Assembly: GCF_002847305.1 (NCBI RefSeq)
Contig: NZ_CP025408.1
Span: 1,316,001 to 1,380,000 of the forward strand
DNA: 64,000 bases
Source of the DNA: Paracoccus tegillarcae
Lineage (GTDB): Bacteria; Pseudomonadota; Alphaproteobacteria; Rhodobacterales; Rhodobacteraceae
Reading direction: 5' to 3'
Below are positions 32,483 to 41,007 of this stretch, piece after piece. Position numbers and translations under genes: made by a program. Under the pieces are notes generated by a model. That model worked only from the letters and a program-made list of their open reading frames with translations. It was not told the DNA's origin and ran no database searches. Within the stretch, counting starts at the first letter, position 1, and each line of letters begins with the position of its first letter.

Positions 32483-33469
32483 TCAAAATGGGATCTCGTC
32501 AGGTATTTCGTTTATAGGCCCCTCCGCTCCCTTGGGAAGCGCGCAGTTCGACGCCACGAAGAGGTTAAGGATGTCATCCCTGTCTATGAACATGATTTGA
32601 CTGCGCTTAATCGCATCGAGCCTCCCGCCGAGCCAGTTGCGCGCTGCTTTGGTGATCTCGCCGCCAGCGACAATATATGCATGATCAACAAGAACGCGAC
32701 GACCAACCTCAGGATCAAAAATCTCGTGACCAAGCATCATGTTGGTTTGATTTAGAATCTCAGCAACGTTCTCGGAAGAGCGACCAGCGGCATCGAGCTT
32801 GCCCTTTTTCGCCTGAATTCCAAAGTAAAGTACATGCTGCGTCGGCAGAACGTATCGCATCCATAGGTCCTTGCCGTATTCAAGTGCCTTGTCCTTGTGC
32901 CCCGCTACGCTGATCCTCTGAAATCCGAGCTGTCGTAGCAGCGGCAACAGAACTTCTTCGATCAGTTGGTCTTCACTACAGTTACCCAGGAATGCCTCAA
33001 GTTGATCACGTTTCAGTTGCTCCGCCGCCGAGAATGGCCGGTGCGGCGTCACTTGCTGCAGAACGGACCTGTTCCCGCCGGTGTGCCGCAGATAACATTC
33101 GCGGTCCTCAGCATAAAACGCCTCAAAACCTTCTCTCGCCAATGCCGCATTGAGCATATCCATCGCTTTCGGACGGTCGAGTTCCTCGTTCAGTGCATCT
33201 CCCCGATCCATCAGTGTGCGAATCACTCGAAGGAACGCATCTGGAGGAGTTCGGGCATCCGGGCGAGGCTCTTTCTCGAGGATTTCTTCGAGGACAGACT
33301 GCACCCACACCGCCCGCGTCGAACCGTCATGTTCGTACTCCGTGTCTGCATCTTGGAAAAAGCGGCTAATGTAATAGCTGCTTCGGTAGGGAAACACGCT
33401 CTCGGACTCGGGGAAGTTCCCGCAGATCATGTCAGCCAGTTGGGATAAGGTTCGAGCTTTGAATTTCAT
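32483..33469 (-). CDS. Moron-type protein with Mrr-like PD-(D/E)XK nuclease motif
   Basis: 328 residues on the strand opposite to the phage genes, with visibly lower GC. Residues 1-125 form an unrecognised helical N-terminal domain. From about 165 on the text EDQLIEEVLLPLLRQLGFQRISVAGHKDKALEYGKDLWM...LYFGIQAKKGKLD fits a restriction-like fold with Glu171/172, Asp201 and Gln219-x-Lys221, the D-QxK form seen in Mrr-type nucleases. Placed between convergent genes without disturbing the phage order, it looks like an acquired defence or superinfection-exclusion gene. No partner gene is apparent. Confidence 0.6.
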   Translation of the reverse strand: MKFKARTLSQLADMICGNFPESESVFPYRSSYYISRFFQDADTEYEHDGSTRAVWVQSVLEEILEKEPRPDARTPPDAFLRVIRTLMDRGDALNEELDRPKAMDMLNAALAREGFEAFYAEDRECYLRHTGGNRSVLQQVTPHRPFSAAEQLKRDQLEAFLGNCSEDQLIEEVLLPLLRQLGFQRISVAGHKDKALEYGKDLWMRYVLPTQHVLYFGIQAKKGKLDAAGRSSENVAEILNQTNMMLGHEIFDPEVGRRVLVDHAYIVAGGEITKAARNWLGGRLDAIKRSQIMFIDRDDILNLFVASNCALPKGAEGPINEIPDEIPF

Positions 33470-33606
33470 GCTGAGACATTAGCGAAGAAATCGCCCGAGC
33501 GTACCACCCATCTTGGCAGACGATTGACGTGGAATTGGCCGCTTGATCCCTCGTACCCACGTGCACATGGCCAAGTCGCAACTACTGCTGCAAAATAAGA
33601 AGAGTG

Positions 33607-34137
33607 TTATGTTTCACCTAGCCTGTAGACCCGCCCACGTCCCTCAACCTTTTCGGAGGTCACCCCCAGCCCTAGTTTCTTCTTCAGCGAACCGGAAATA
33701 GCACCGCGAATCGAATGATGTTGCCACGACGTCGCCTCGGCGATCTCTGCGATGGTGGCACCACCTTCCGCCTGCAGCATGGCAATCAGCCGCGCCTGTT
33801 TGGTGCCGGGGCGCCGGGCGGCGGCGATGGCCTCGGGCTTGGCATCCCGCAGGCCCGCCATGGTTTTCACCACGACCGTGTCGATCCCGACAGCCGCAAG
33901 GCCCTCGGGCGACGCAATCAGCGTGGTGCCGTGGCCATCGCCGGTCTCGCGCCAGAGAGGCTCAGTGCGCCGGAGATTTGCTTCGACCTCCTCAAGCCAG
34001 CCAAGCTTGATCATCTTGCCGATGGCCATCTTCGCCGCAGCGCCATGCAGGCCATCAGGCAGCGGCAGGGCGAGATTGCCGGGCCGGGCGCTGGCCCGGG
34101 TCAGGATCAGGGATTGGGTGTCGGTGAGCTTCGTCAT
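33607..34137 (-). CDS. DUF3489-type wHTH protein
   Basis: 176 residues. The C-terminal 75 (RRPGTKQARLIAMLQAEGGATIAEIAEATSWQHHSIRGAISGSLKKKLGLGVTSEKVEGRGRVYRL) match DUF3489, a winged-helix-like domain widespread in alphaproteobacterial prophages. The N-terminal half (LTDTQSLILTRASARPGN) is a second helical unit. It probably binds DNA; the target is unknown. It is the last of three minus-strand genes in front of the terminase. Confidence 0.78.
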   Translation of the reverse strand: MTKLTDTQSLILTRASARPGNLALPLPDGLHGAAAKMAIGKMIKLGWLEEVEANLRRTEPLWRETGDGHGTTLIASPEGLAAVGIDTVVVKTMAGLRDAKPEAIAAARRPGTKQARLIAMLQAEGGATIAEIAEATSWQHHSIRGAISGSLKKKLGLGVTSEKVEGRGRVYRLGET

Positions 34138-34234
34138 TGTAGGCTCCGTGCATCGCCGCCGCAGGTTGCGGTCGGCTTCTACGGAGCCGGGCCCCGCGTG
34201 GGGCGGGGCTCAGCGGTCGGTATCCGCAGTGGCG

Positions 34235-34480
34235 TCAGGCCGCGTGCTCGCCCTCGCCAAAGGCAAAATCGCTGATCTGCTTCAGAAGATGGGCCTGATA
34301 TTCGAGGCTGCCGAGGTCGCTCCAGTTCACCTGATCCGGGTCCGCCCCGAAATGGTCATCGCTGAAGGCCTGTAGCCGGGCCAGCATGGCGTCGATTTCC
34401 GCTTTTTTCGCGATGAAGGCGGCAAGGGCGGCGTCATTGGTTCGGGCGGGCTTGCGGGTCATGTCGATGCTCCGGTTCAT
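34235..34480 (-). CDS. Small phage protein, unknown
   Basis: 81 residues; its ATG overlaps the stop of the upstream gene (ATGA), which favours 34480 over the in-frame ATG at 34462. Helical text (AALAAFIAKKAEIDAMLARLQAFSDDHFG) then an acidic tail. No family recognised. It is part of a short leftward operon with the DUF6900-like and DUF3489 genes. Confidence 0.6.
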   Translation of the reverse strand: MNRSIDMTRKPARTNDAALAAFIAKKAEIDAMLARLQAFSDDHFGADPDQVNWSDLGSLEYQAHLLKQISDFAFGEGEHAA

Positions 34481-34665
34481 TTCGTGGCGGCGGCGAGGCC
34501 AGCGGCGTAGGCCTCTTCCAGCGCGTGCCGGATCGCCCAGACGGCAACGTCGTGGAAATCCAGCGCGTCGCGGTTCCGGGTCTCCAGCGTTTCCAGCCCG
34601 TGAAAATAGCGCTGGGCAATGTCGGTCAGCAGGGCGTTGGTGGCGGGCTGGTTCGGTTTGATCAT
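34477..34665 (-). CDS. DUF6900-like small protein
   Basis: 62 residues from ATG 34665, chosen because GGAAG lies just upstream; longer in-frame starts to 34731 are possible. The block TLETRNRDALDFHDVAVWAIRHALEEAYAAG is characteristic of DUF6900, small proteins found near phage and plasmid genes in alphaproteobacteria. Function unknown. Confidence 0.7.
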   Translation of the reverse strand: MIKPNQPATNALLTDIAQRYFHGLETLETRNRDALDFHDVAVWAIRHALEEAYAAGLAAATK

Positions 34666-34785
34666 GATCAGGCTTCCGGTGGTGAGTTGCATCGCATTCG
34701 CACCATCAGATTCGCTCTGATCCGCAACCACATCAAGTAAATCACGAGCAATTTCATTGCTTTATAATCACGCGAGGCAGCGCCG

Positions 34786-35382
34786 ATGCAGGGTATGAGC
34801 GAACGGGCCTATGCGGCCCATGCCGGGCTGTCGCGCGGGGCGATCCAGAAGGCGCGCAAGAGCGGTCGGCTGGTTTTGTTCGCCGACGGCTCCATCGATG
34901 CAGCCGCGTCCGACGCCCGCCGCGCGGCCATGACCGATCCCGACCAGCAGAACCGGTCCAACGGTGCCACGAGCCGTCAGACGACGATCCCGGACAGGCC
35001 GATCCGCCCCGCCGACAACCTCGCCGCCCCGTCGATCTCCGGCCCGGGCGACTCGTCCTCCTATCTGAAGGCCCGAACGGCGCTGACGGTCTATCAGGCG
35101 CAGGAGCGCCAGATAGCCATCCAGAAGAAGAAGGGCGTTCTGGTCGACCGGGCGCGGGCCGAGACGCTCGTCTTCCGGCTGGCGCGGCAGGAACGCGATG
35201 CCTGGGTGACATGGCCCGCGCGCGTCGCCGCGATCATGGCCGCGGAGCTGTCAGCGGAAACCGAGAAGGCGACCGGTGAGGCCGTCACGATCAGCACCGG
35301 GGTGCTGCAGAGGGTGCTGGAAGCCCATGTCCGAGACCAGCTCACCGCCCTCGCCGACCTCAAAGTCGCGCTTGACCCATGA
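34786..35382 (+). CDS. Terminase small subunit (Nu1-like)
   Basis: 198 residues. An N-terminal wHTH (MSERAYAAHAGLSRGAIQKARKSGRLVLFADGSID) recognises the packaging site in Nu1-type proteins, and a C-terminal helical region (LVFRLARQERDAWVTWPARVAAIMAAEL) would bind the large subunit. It overlaps the large subunit gene by 56 bases and opens the lambda-like morphogenesis module. Confidence 0.8.
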   Translation: MQGMSERAYAAHAGLSRGAIQKARKSGRLVLFADGSIDAAASDARRAAMTDPDQQNRSNGATSRQTTIPDRPIRPADNLAAPSISGPGDSSSYLKARTALTVYQAQERQIAIQKKKGVLVDRARAETLVFRLARQERDAWVTWPARVAAIMAAELSAETEKATGEAVTISTGVLQRVLEAHVRDQLTALADLKVALDP

Positions 35383-37390
35383 CGATGAGACCGATGATGA
35401 CGGAATCAATGATTACAGCCCCGACCTGAGTTTCGACGGCGCCGAGGATATCCTGCGCGCCTGGTCGCGCGGCATCCGGCCTGATCCGGACCTGACGGTC
35501 TCCGAATGGGCGGACAAACACCGCTGGCTGTCCTCGCGCGCCGCCGCCGAGCCGGGGCGCTATCGCACCGCGCGGACGCCCTATCTGCGCGAGATCATGG
35601 ATGCGCTCTCGCCGGGCCATCCGGCGCAGCGGATCAGCTTCATGAAGGCCGCGCAGGTCGGTGCGACCGAAGCGGGCAACAACTGGATCGGCTTTGTGAT
35701 CCATCACGCGCCGGGCCCGATGCTGGCGGTACTGCCGACGGTCGAGATGGCGAAACGCGCCTCGCGCGGCCGGCTCGACCCGCTGATTACGGATTCGCCG
35801 GCCCTGCGCGAACGGGTCAGCCCGGCGCGGTCGCGCGATGCCGGGAATTCGATGCTCTCAAAAGAGTTTCCGGGCGGCATTCTGGTGCTGACCGGCGCCA
35901 ACAGCGCGACCGGCCTGCGTTCCATGCCTGCACGCTATCTGTTTCTGGACGAGATCGACGCCTATCCGCCCTCGGCCGACGAGGAGGGCGATCCGGTGAC
36001 ACTGGCGGAGGCCCGCAGCACCACCTTCGCCCATCGCCGAAAGGTTTTTCTGGTTTCGACGCCGACGATCCGGGGGCTGAGCCGGATCGAGCAGGAATTC
36101 GAGGCGTCCGACCAGCGACGCTATTTCGTGCCCTGCCCGCATTGCGGTGCGATGCAATGGCTGGAATTCGAGCGCCTGCGTTGGGACAAGGGCAAGCCCG
36201 AGACCGCTGCCTATGTCTGCAACGCCTGCGATACCCTGATCGCCGAGCATCACAAGACGGCCATGCTGGAAGCGGGCGAATGGCGCGCGACGGCGGTCGC
36301 AACTGACCCGTATCATGTCGGCTATCACCTCTCGGCGCTTTATTCGCCCATCGGCTGGAAGAGCTGGGAACAGATCGCCCGGGAATGGCTGGCCGCTCAG
36401 GGCAATGACGAGATGCTGCGCGCGGCGCGCAACACGCTTCTGGGCGAGACCTGGGTCGAACGCGGCGAGGCACCGGAATGGCAGCGGCTGGCCGACCGGC
36501 GCGAGGTCTTCGCGGCGCAGATCCCCGAAGGCGGACTGTTCCTGACCGCCGGGGCCGACATTCAGAAGGACCGCATCGAGGTCGATATCTGGGCCTGGGG
36601 ACGGGGCCTACAAAGCTGGCTTGTCGATCACATCGTCATCCCCGGCGGTCCCGATAGCCCGCCCGCGTGGGCGGAGCTGACGAAGCTGCTGTCACGCACA
36701 TGGCAGCATGCGCATGGCGCGGTGATGCCAGTGGCAAAACTCGCCATTGATACCGGCTATGAGGCAGCGACGGTCTATGCCTGGGCGCGGGCGCAGGGGT
36801 TCGAGCAGGTCGTGCCGGTCAAAGGGCTGGAAGGCTTCAACCGGGCCACCCCGGTTTCCGGGCCGACCTTTGTCGATGCGACGGTGGGCGGCAAACGCCT
36901 GCGGCGCGGCGCCCGGCTCTGGTCGGTGGCCACCGCCACCTTCAAGATCGAGACCTATCGGTTTCTGCGGCTGGAATGGCCCGAGGAGGATCAGCCCGAT
37001 CCGCCGGGGATGATCCATCTGCCGGACTGGGCCGACAGCGAATGGCTGAAGCAGCTGGTGGCCGAACAGCTGGTCACGGTCCGCAACAAGCGCGGCTACG
37101 CCCGTCAGGAATGGCAGAAGCTGCGCGAGCGCAACGAGGCGCTGGACACCCGCGTCTATGCCCGCGCCGCCGCCTGGATCATGGGCGCGGATCGCTGGGA
37201 CGAGCGGATGTGGCGGCAGCTGGAAGATCAGGCCGGGGTGGTGACGCCGGTTACGGATGTCGGCGGCACGGCTGAAAATGCCGATGACCCGACCGTGCCG
37301 ACGCCTGACCCGCCTGCCCGTCAGGCCGGTGCGCCACCGACCACGCCGCGCCGCAAGCGGCAAACCTACACACCGCGTTTCATGAGGTGA
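35327..37390 (+). CDS. Terminase large subunit (lambda gpA-type)
   Basis: About 687 residues from ATG 35327, preferred to 35276 because it shortens the overlap and follows GGAAG. The ATPase has a Walker A-like FMKAAQVGATEAGNNW and Walker B YLFLDEIDAYP, as in phage_GPA proteins, then a zinc-like CPHCGAMQW...CNACDT pair and the nuclease half with AGADIQKDRIEVDIWAW and the late AIDTGYEA. It packages DNA into the prohead. The proline-rich C-terminal tail is family-variable. Confidence 0.92.
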   Translation: MSETSSPPSPTSKSRLTHDDETDDDGINDYSPDLSFDGAEDILRAWSRGIRPDPDLTVSEWADKHRWLSSRAAAEPGRYRTARTPYLREIMDALSPGHPAQRISFMKAAQVGATEAGNNWIGFVIHHAPGPMLAVLPTVEMAKRASRGRLDPLITDSPALRERVSPARSRDAGNSMLSKEFPGGILVLTGANSATGLRSMPARYLFLDEIDAYPPSADEEGDPVTLAEARSTTFAHRRKVFLVSTPTIRGLSRIEQEFEASDQRRYFVPCPHCGAMQWLEFERLRWDKGKPETAAYVCNACDTLIAEHHKTAMLEAGEWRATAVATDPYHVGYHLSALYSPIGWKSWEQIAREWLAAQGNDEMLRAARNTLLGETWVERGEAPEWQRLADRREVFAAQIPEGGLFLTAGADIQKDRIEVDIWAWGRGLQSWLVDHIVIPGGPDSPPAWAELTKLLSRTWQHAHGAVMPVAKLAIDTGYEAATVYAWARAQGFEQVVPVKGLEGFNRATPVSGPTFVDATVGGKRLRRGARLWSVATATFKIETYRFLRLEWPEEDQPDPPGMIHLPDWADSEWLKQLVAEQLVTVRNKRGYARQEWQKLRERNEALDTRVYARAAAWIMGADRWDERMWRQLEDQAGVVTPVTDVGGTAENADDPTVPTPDPPARQAGAPPTTPRRKRQTYTPRFMR

Positions 37391-37393
37391 GAA

Positions 37394-37606
37394 ATGGACA
37401 TCGACCGGATGCGGGCATTGCTGAGCGCGCTGCAGGAGGCCCGGTTCAGCGGGCTTCGTTCTGTCAGCTATGACGGCAAGACCCTGACCTATGGCTCGGA
37501 CGCCGAACTGGCAGCTGCGATCAGCGATCTGGAAGCCCGGATTGCGCGTGTATCTGGCACCGCGCGCCATCGCCGCTGGGGCACTGTCGCGACCAAGGGG
37601 CTCTGA
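37394..37606 (+). CDS. gpW-like head-tail joining protein
   Basis: 70 residues, immediately after the terminase. The pattern LLSALQEARFSGLRSVSYDGKTLTYGSDAELAAAISDLEARIA is that of gpW, which plugs the packaged head before tail attachment. Length and place (terminase - W - portal) match lambda. Confidence 0.85.
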   Translation: MDIDRMRALLSALQEARFSGLRSVSYDGKTLTYGSDAELAAAISDLEARIARVSGTARHRRWGTVATKGL

Positions 37607-37609
37607 GCC

Positions 37610-39139
37610 ATGGCATTCGACGGCATCCGTCAGCGGCTGGGCGCGATCATCGGCGGGTTCGACGCCGCACAGTCGCATCGACGCCTGCGCGGCTTTCGGG
37701 CCTCCCGCGCGCATGTGAACACGCTGATCGCGGGCGCGGGCGAGACCATCACCGCGCGGGCCCGCTGGCTTGCGCGCAACAATGGCTACGCCAGCGGCGC
37801 GGTCGAGGCCTTCGCCAGCAATGTCGTCGGTGATGGGATCAAACCGTCCTCGTCGATTGCGAATGCGGCGCAGAAGGAGGCGCTGCAGAAACTCTGGCTT
37901 GCCTGGACCGACGAGGCCGATGCCGAAGGTCTGACAGATTTTTATGGCCTCCAGCGCCGCGCGGCCCGCGAGTTGTTTCTGGCGGGCGAGGTGTTTCTGC
38001 GGCTGCGCCCGCGCCGCCCCGAGGACGGGCTGTCGGTGCCGCTCCAGCTGCAGATGCTGCCCTCGGAGATGCTGCCGATGGATTTGAACCGCGAATTGCC
38101 GGGCGGTGGAACCATCCGTCAGGGCATCGAATTCGACCGGATCGGGCGCCGTGTGGCCTATCACCTGCTCCGCCGCCATCCAGGCGACATGACCGATCCG
38201 GGGCTGGTGGGCGAAACGGTCCGCGTGTCGGCCAACGATATCATTCACGTTCTCGACCCGGTCGAGGCCGGTCAGCTGCGCGGCGTGTCGCGTTTTGCAC
38301 CGGCCATCGTCAAACTCTTCACGCTGGATCTCTATGACGATGCCGAGCTGGAGCGGAAGAAGACGGCGGCAATGTTCGCCATGTTCATCACCTCGCCCGC
38401 CCCGGAGACCCCGCTGGAACCGGTGGAAGAGGATCTGGAGGTGGAACCCGGTCAGGTCGTCCGTCTCGATCCCGGCGAAGATGTCTCGACGCCCGCCACA
38501 CCGGATTCCGGCGCGACCTATGAGCCATTCCAATACCGCACCCTTCTACAGATCGCGGCGGCGCTGGGCATTCCCTACCCGTATCTGACCGGCGATGCGG
38601 CGCGCGGCAACTTTTCCAATACCCGCGTGGCGCTGCTGGATTTCAGGCGCCGTGTCTCGGCGATCCAGCACAGCGTGATCGTGCATCAGCTCTGCCGCCC
38701 GGTTTGGCAGCGCTGGCTGGATCTGGCGGTGCTGTCGGGCGCCATCGATCTGCCCGGCTATGACCGCGACCGGCGCAGCTTTCAGGCGGTCAGCTGGCTG
38801 CCGACGCGCTGGGACTGGGTCGATCCGATGAAGGACGCCTCGGCCGAGATCCTGCAGATCGAGGCCGGTCTCAAATCCCGCAGCCAGGCCATTTCCGAGC
38901 GCGGCTATGACGCCGAACAGGTGGATCGCGAGATCGCCGCCGAACGGAAACGCGAGGCGGCGCTGGGCCTCGACTTCCGCCGCCCGGGATCGCCCGCGCA
39001 AGGGCCGAAGGGTGAGGCGGCTGGCGATGGCACGGACGCCAGCGACGGCAAGGACGATGATGACGATCCTGCCGCCGACCCGGATGCCGATGACCCCGAC
39101 GATGACGATGACGATGCAAAACCAAAGGAGGATCGTTGA
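37610..39139 (+). CDS. Portal protein (lambda gpB family)
   Basis: 509 residues. RARWLARNNGYASGAVEAFASNVVGDGIKPSS, then GLQRRAARELFLAGEVFLRL and YPYLTGDAARGNFSNTRVALLDFRRRVSAIQ are gpB-family blocks. It forms the dodecameric portal through which DNA enters and leaves. The last 40 residues are an unusually acidic run of Asp (KDDDDDPAADPDADDPDDDDDD). Confidence 0.92.
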   Translation: MAFDGIRQRLGAIIGGFDAAQSHRRLRGFRASRAHVNTLIAGAGETITARARWLARNNGYASGAVEAFASNVVGDGIKPSSSIANAAQKEALQKLWLAWTDEADAEGLTDFYGLQRRAARELFLAGEVFLRLRPRRPEDGLSVPLQLQMLPSEMLPMDLNRELPGGGTIRQGIEFDRIGRRVAYHLLRRHPGDMTDPGLVGETVRVSANDIIHVLDPVEAGQLRGVSRFAPAIVKLFTLDLYDDAELERKKTAAMFAMFITSPAPETPLEPVEEDLEVEPGQVVRLDPGEDVSTPATPDSGATYEPFQYRTLLQIAAALGIPYPYLTGDAARGNFSNTRVALLDFRRRVSAIQHSVIVHQLCRPVWQRWLDLAVLSGAIDLPGYDRDRRSFQAVSWLPTRWDWVDPMKDASAEILQIEAGLKSRSQAISERGYDAEQVDREIAAERKREAALGLDFRRPGSPAQGPKGEAAGDGTDASDGKDDDDDPAADPDADDPDDDDDDAKPKEDR

Positions 39140-40548
39140 TGCATCACGCCCAGATCGCCCAGCGCGCCTTCGACACCCCGCTGATGATTGCGCCTGCCAA
39201 GGCACTGGCCTTTCTCTCCGGTCTCGGACCCCGGATCACAGGGCAGGAGATCAGCTTTGATGGCATGGGAATCGCCGAACCTGAACTGTCGGCCGCGCGT
39301 CAGACGGCCCGCGCCTCGCTGATCGGCGGCGATCTGGTCCAGCGGCGTGGTGACGATGCCGACGCGCCCTTCCCGGTGATCGATGGGGTGGCGGTCATCG
39401 CCATCGCCGGAACGCTGGTCCATCGCGGCGCCTGGATCGGCCAGAGTTCGGGCATGACCTCCTATGAGGGTCTCGCCGCCCAGATCGACGCCGCCGCCAG
39501 CGATCCCGCCATTCGCGGCATCGCGCTGGAGATCGACAGTTTCGGTGGCGAGGTGGCCGGAGCCTTCGATCTCGCCGACCGCATCCGCGCGGCGCGGGCC
39601 AAAAAACCGGTTCATGCCTTTCTGGCCGAACATGCACTCTCGGCCGGTTACGCGCTTGCCTCACAGGCGACCCGCATCACCCTGCCCCGCACCGGGGCGG
39701 CAGGCAGCATCGGGGTCATCACCATGCACACCGACATGTCCGGCATGCTGGCCCAGAAGGGTGTGGCGGTTACGCTGATCCATGCCGGGGCCCAAAAGGC
39801 CGATGGCAATCCCTATGCCGCGCTGCCCGAAGGCATCCGCGACCGGCTGCAATCCGAACTGGAGGATCTGCGCATCCTCTTCGCGGAAACGGTGGCGGCA
39901 GGTCGCGGTGCCAGAATGACCAGAGACGCGGCGCTCGCCACCGAAGCGGCAGTGTTTCGCGGCGCTGCGGCCATTGAGGCCGGTCTCGCCGATGCCGTGG
40001 CCGATCCCCGTGCCGCGTTCCGCGCCTTTGCCGACAGTTTCGGCCGCCCGGCATTGCCGGTCGGACGACCGACGAAATCCCCGACCCTTTCACCACCCCA
40101 CCCCAAACAGGAGATGATCATGAGTGATCAGTCGGATACCGATGCCCGGACGCCGGACCAGCAAAACCCGCAAGCCGCCGCCCCAAGCGCGGCCCACGCG
40201 CCGACGCAACCCGTCGCGCCGACGGCAGAGCAAGCGGCAGCGGAACCGCCCGCGCCCGGCACCGCAGCGGCTGCGGCCCCGCATGATGCCACCGCCGATG
40301 CCATCCGCGCCGAAGCTGCCGAAGTGGCCGCGATCTGCGCGCAGGCGGCAAAGCTGGGCGTCGCCCTGGACGCCGCCGATGCGGTGAGGCGCGGCGTGAG
40401 CCCCGATGCCCTGCGCGGCCAGATCCTCGACAGCCTCGCGGCCAGAAGCGATGCCAGCGGCATTCTGGCCAGCGCGCCCGCGCCGACAAACAAGCCGAGC
40501 CCGCTTGTCACTGCCGCCCGCAAATCCGCCGACAGCGCCCAGCGCTGA
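39139..40548 (+). CDS. Head maturation protease (S49/ClpP type) with scaffold tail
   Basis: 469 residues from ATG 39139, which overlaps the portal stop by one base and follows AGGAGGA. The serine-peptidase part has EIDSFGGEVAGAFDLADRI and SAGYALASQA (catalytic Ser) with a downstream Lys/Asp region, as in lambda gpC (S49 family). From about residue 325 it becomes Ala/Pro/Gln-rich and scaffold-like. An internal ribosome-binding site in frame suggests a second, shorter product, exactly as C and Nu3 are nested in lambda. Confidence 0.9.
   Translation: MHHAQIAQRAFDTPLMIAPAKALAFLSGLGPRITGQEISFDGMGIAEPELSAARQTARASLIGGDLVQRRGDDADAPFPVIDGVAVIAIAGTLVHRGAWIGQSSGMTSYEGLAAQIDAAASDPAIRGIALEIDSFGGEVAGAFDLADRIRAARAKKPVHAFLAEHALSAGYALASQATRITLPRTGAAGSIGVITMHTDMSGMLAQKGVAVTLIHAGAQKADGNPYAALPEGIRDRLQSELEDLRILFAETVAAGRGARMTRDAALATEAAVFRGAAAIEAGLADAVADPRAAFRAFADSFGRPALPVGRPTKSPTLSPPHPKQEMIMSDQSDTDARTPDQQNPQAAAPSAAHAPTQPVAPTAEQAAAEPPAPGTAAAAAPHDATADAIRAEAAEVAAICAQAAKLGVALDAADAVRRGVSPDALRGQILDSLAARSDASGILASAPAPTNKPSPLVTAARKSADSAQR
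40120..40548 (+). CDS. Nested scaffold protein (Nu3-like), internal start
   Basis: In-frame ATG at 40120 (also 40114) is preceded by CAGGAG at 40108-40113, ideal for internal initiation. It would yield 142 residues, rich in Ala and Pro with a helical part (ATADAIRAEAAEVAAICAQAAKLGVALDAADAVRR). In lambda the Nu3 scaffold is encoded this way inside C. The product would template capsid assembly and then be degraded by the protease. Confidence 0.65.
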   Translation: MSDQSDTDARTPDQQNPQAAAPSAAHAPTQPVAPTAEQAAAEPPAPGTAAAAAPHDATADAIRAEAAEVAAICAQAAKLGVALDAADAVRRGVSPDALRGQILDSLAARSDASGILASAPAPTNKPSPLVTAARKSADSAQR

Positions 40549-40574
40549 TCGCCTGACAGCTTCCGGAGATCCAG

Positions 40575-40955
40575 ATGCCCGTTCTGACCCAACCGCCCAG
40601 CATGGGCGATGCGCTCAAATATGAGCTGAACCCCAATTATACCCGCGAGACAGTCACCCTGGCCGAGGGCATGGAATACCCGGCAGGTGCGGTCCTCGGC
40701 CGCATCACCGTCAGCGGCCACTACACCTTCGCCAGCCACGGCGGCAGCGATGGCGCGGAACTGGCCGCTGGCATCCTGCTCTATCCGGTCGATACAAGGC
40801 TGGCGGAGGCCACCGGCATTCTGCTGGCCCGTGGACCGGCGATCCTGTCGCGCGACGCCCTCTTCTACGATGGCAGCATCGATGACGCGGCCAAGATCGC
40901 CCTGAAACACACTGAGCTGACCGCGCTGGGCATCGTCATCCGCGACAGCGCCTGA
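40575..40955 (+). CDS. Head decoration protein (gpD-like)
   Basis: 126 residues. The pattern DALKYELNPNYTRETVTLAEGMEYPAGAVLGRITVSG and the late RDALFYDGSIDDAAKIALKHTELTALGIVIRDSA is the HDPD family. Trimers of such proteins stabilise the expanded capsid. It sits between the scaffold and the capsid gene as in lambda. Confidence 0.9.
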   Translation: MPVLTQPPSMGDALKYELNPNYTRETVTLAEGMEYPAGAVLGRITVSGHYTFASHGGSDGAELAAGILLYPVDTRLAEATGILLARGPAILSRDALFYDGSIDDAAKIALKHTELTALGIVIRDSA

Positions 40956-41007
40956 CCGGAAGCTGCGACACTCTCTTTCTTATCCTTCTTTCCGACAAGG
41001 TTTCCCC

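Noticed and set aside
36692-38533. 613-codon open frame antisense to terminase and portal
   Set aside because: Spans two certain phage genes on the other strand and matches nothing known.
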